Assembly (NCBI GenBank): GCA_017544185.1
Contig: JAFYEQ010000089.1
Location: 1-5,685, forward strand
Length of the DNA stretch: 5,685 nt
Reading direction: 5' to 3'
Source: Oscillospiraceae bacterium
GTDB taxonomy: Bacteria; Bacillota; Clostridia; Oscillospirales; Ruminococcaceae
The notes under the pieces are model-generated. The model was not told the origin of the DNA and made no database searches. It worked only from the letters and a program-made list of their open reading frames with translations. The position numbers and the translations under genes were made by a program. Of this stretch, positions 5,541 to 5,685 are shown piece by piece. Each line of letters starts with the position of its first letter. Within the stretch, counting starts at the first letter, position 1.

Positions 5541-5685
5541 GTCGCTCCCTTCTCGGGAGCGTGGATTGAAATAACATCTCAAAGACGTATCTCGACGAGA
5601 GCCACGGTCGCTCCCTTCTCGGGAGCGTGGATTGAAATAACTTCGAGGAGACTTTGTGCCTTCAAGGAAAGGTCGCTCCCTTCTC
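5541..5685 (+). CRISPR. Type I-C CRISPR array, leader-proximal end (continues past the window)
   Basis: Two identical 32-bp repeats lie at 5541-5572 and 5607-5638, and the first 14 bases of a third at 5672-5685. The spacers are 34 bp (5573-5606) and 33 bp (5639-5671). The repeat has the I-C form: GT, a 7-bp stem CGCTCCC/GGGAGCG around a TTCTC loop, then TGGATTGAAAT, the same 11-nt handle as in B. halodurans. Cas5c should cut after the stem (between 5561 and 5562 in the first repeat), leaving that handle on each crRNA. Transcription is inferred rightward from the leader. Both spacers begin AAC, so the repeat could be 35 bp with 31- and 30-bp spacers; two spacers cannot settle this. The end of the array is outside the window. 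Confidence 0.98.

Noticed and set aside
1..5685. A novel defence system or accessory gene within the locus
   Set aside because: Every gene-length stretch is accounted for by a canonical I-C cas gene in the usual order; there is no extra ORF, fusion or insertion.

Overview
The window holds most of a type I-C (Dvulg-type) CRISPR-Cas locus, all on the + strand. The order is cas5c - cas8c (csd1) - cas7c (csd2) - cas4 - cas1 - cas2, then a leader of about 170 bp and the first two complete repeats of a CRISPR array that runs off the right edge. The cas3 helicase-nuclease gene, which usually precedes cas5c in this subtype, is not here and would be expected just upstream. The organism cannot be named from the sequence. 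The proteins resemble Firmicutes I-C systems such as that of Bacillus halodurans. Base composition is roughly half GC, with frequent ATA isoleucine codons and good AGGAGG-type ribosome sites. This fits an anaerobic Clostridia, perhaps a Ruminococcus-like gut or rumen bacterium (low-confidence inference).

Layout: cas5c (19-738, frame open to the left edge) overlaps cas8c (722-2533) by 17 bp. cas8c overlaps cas7 by one base (TGATG), cas7 overlaps cas4 by one base (TGATG), and cas4 overlaps cas1 by four bases (ATGA). cas2 starts 4 bp after cas1. This packing implies one polycistronic, translationally coupled mRNA. Inside the 3' end of cas8c is a strong Shine-Dalgarno (AAAGGAG) 8 nt before an in-frame ATG (Met483). 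It would give a separate 121-residue Cas11c small subunit, as known for type I-C.

Function: Cas5c cuts the repeat RNA to make crRNA. Cas5c, Cas7, Cas8c and Cas11c assemble the Cascade surveillance complex, which would recruit the off-window Cas3. Cas4, Cas1 and Cas2 select, trim and integrate new spacers at the leader end. The key catalytic or metal-binding residues I could place are present in Cas5c, Cas4, Cas1 and Cas2, so the module looks intact.

The leader (5373-5540) carries three consecutive inverted repeats. The last is a perfect 10-bp arm pair ending one base before the first repeat. This and the internal cas11c start are the points most worth a second look. I see no evidence of a previously undescribed system; this is a well-formed canonical I-C locus.
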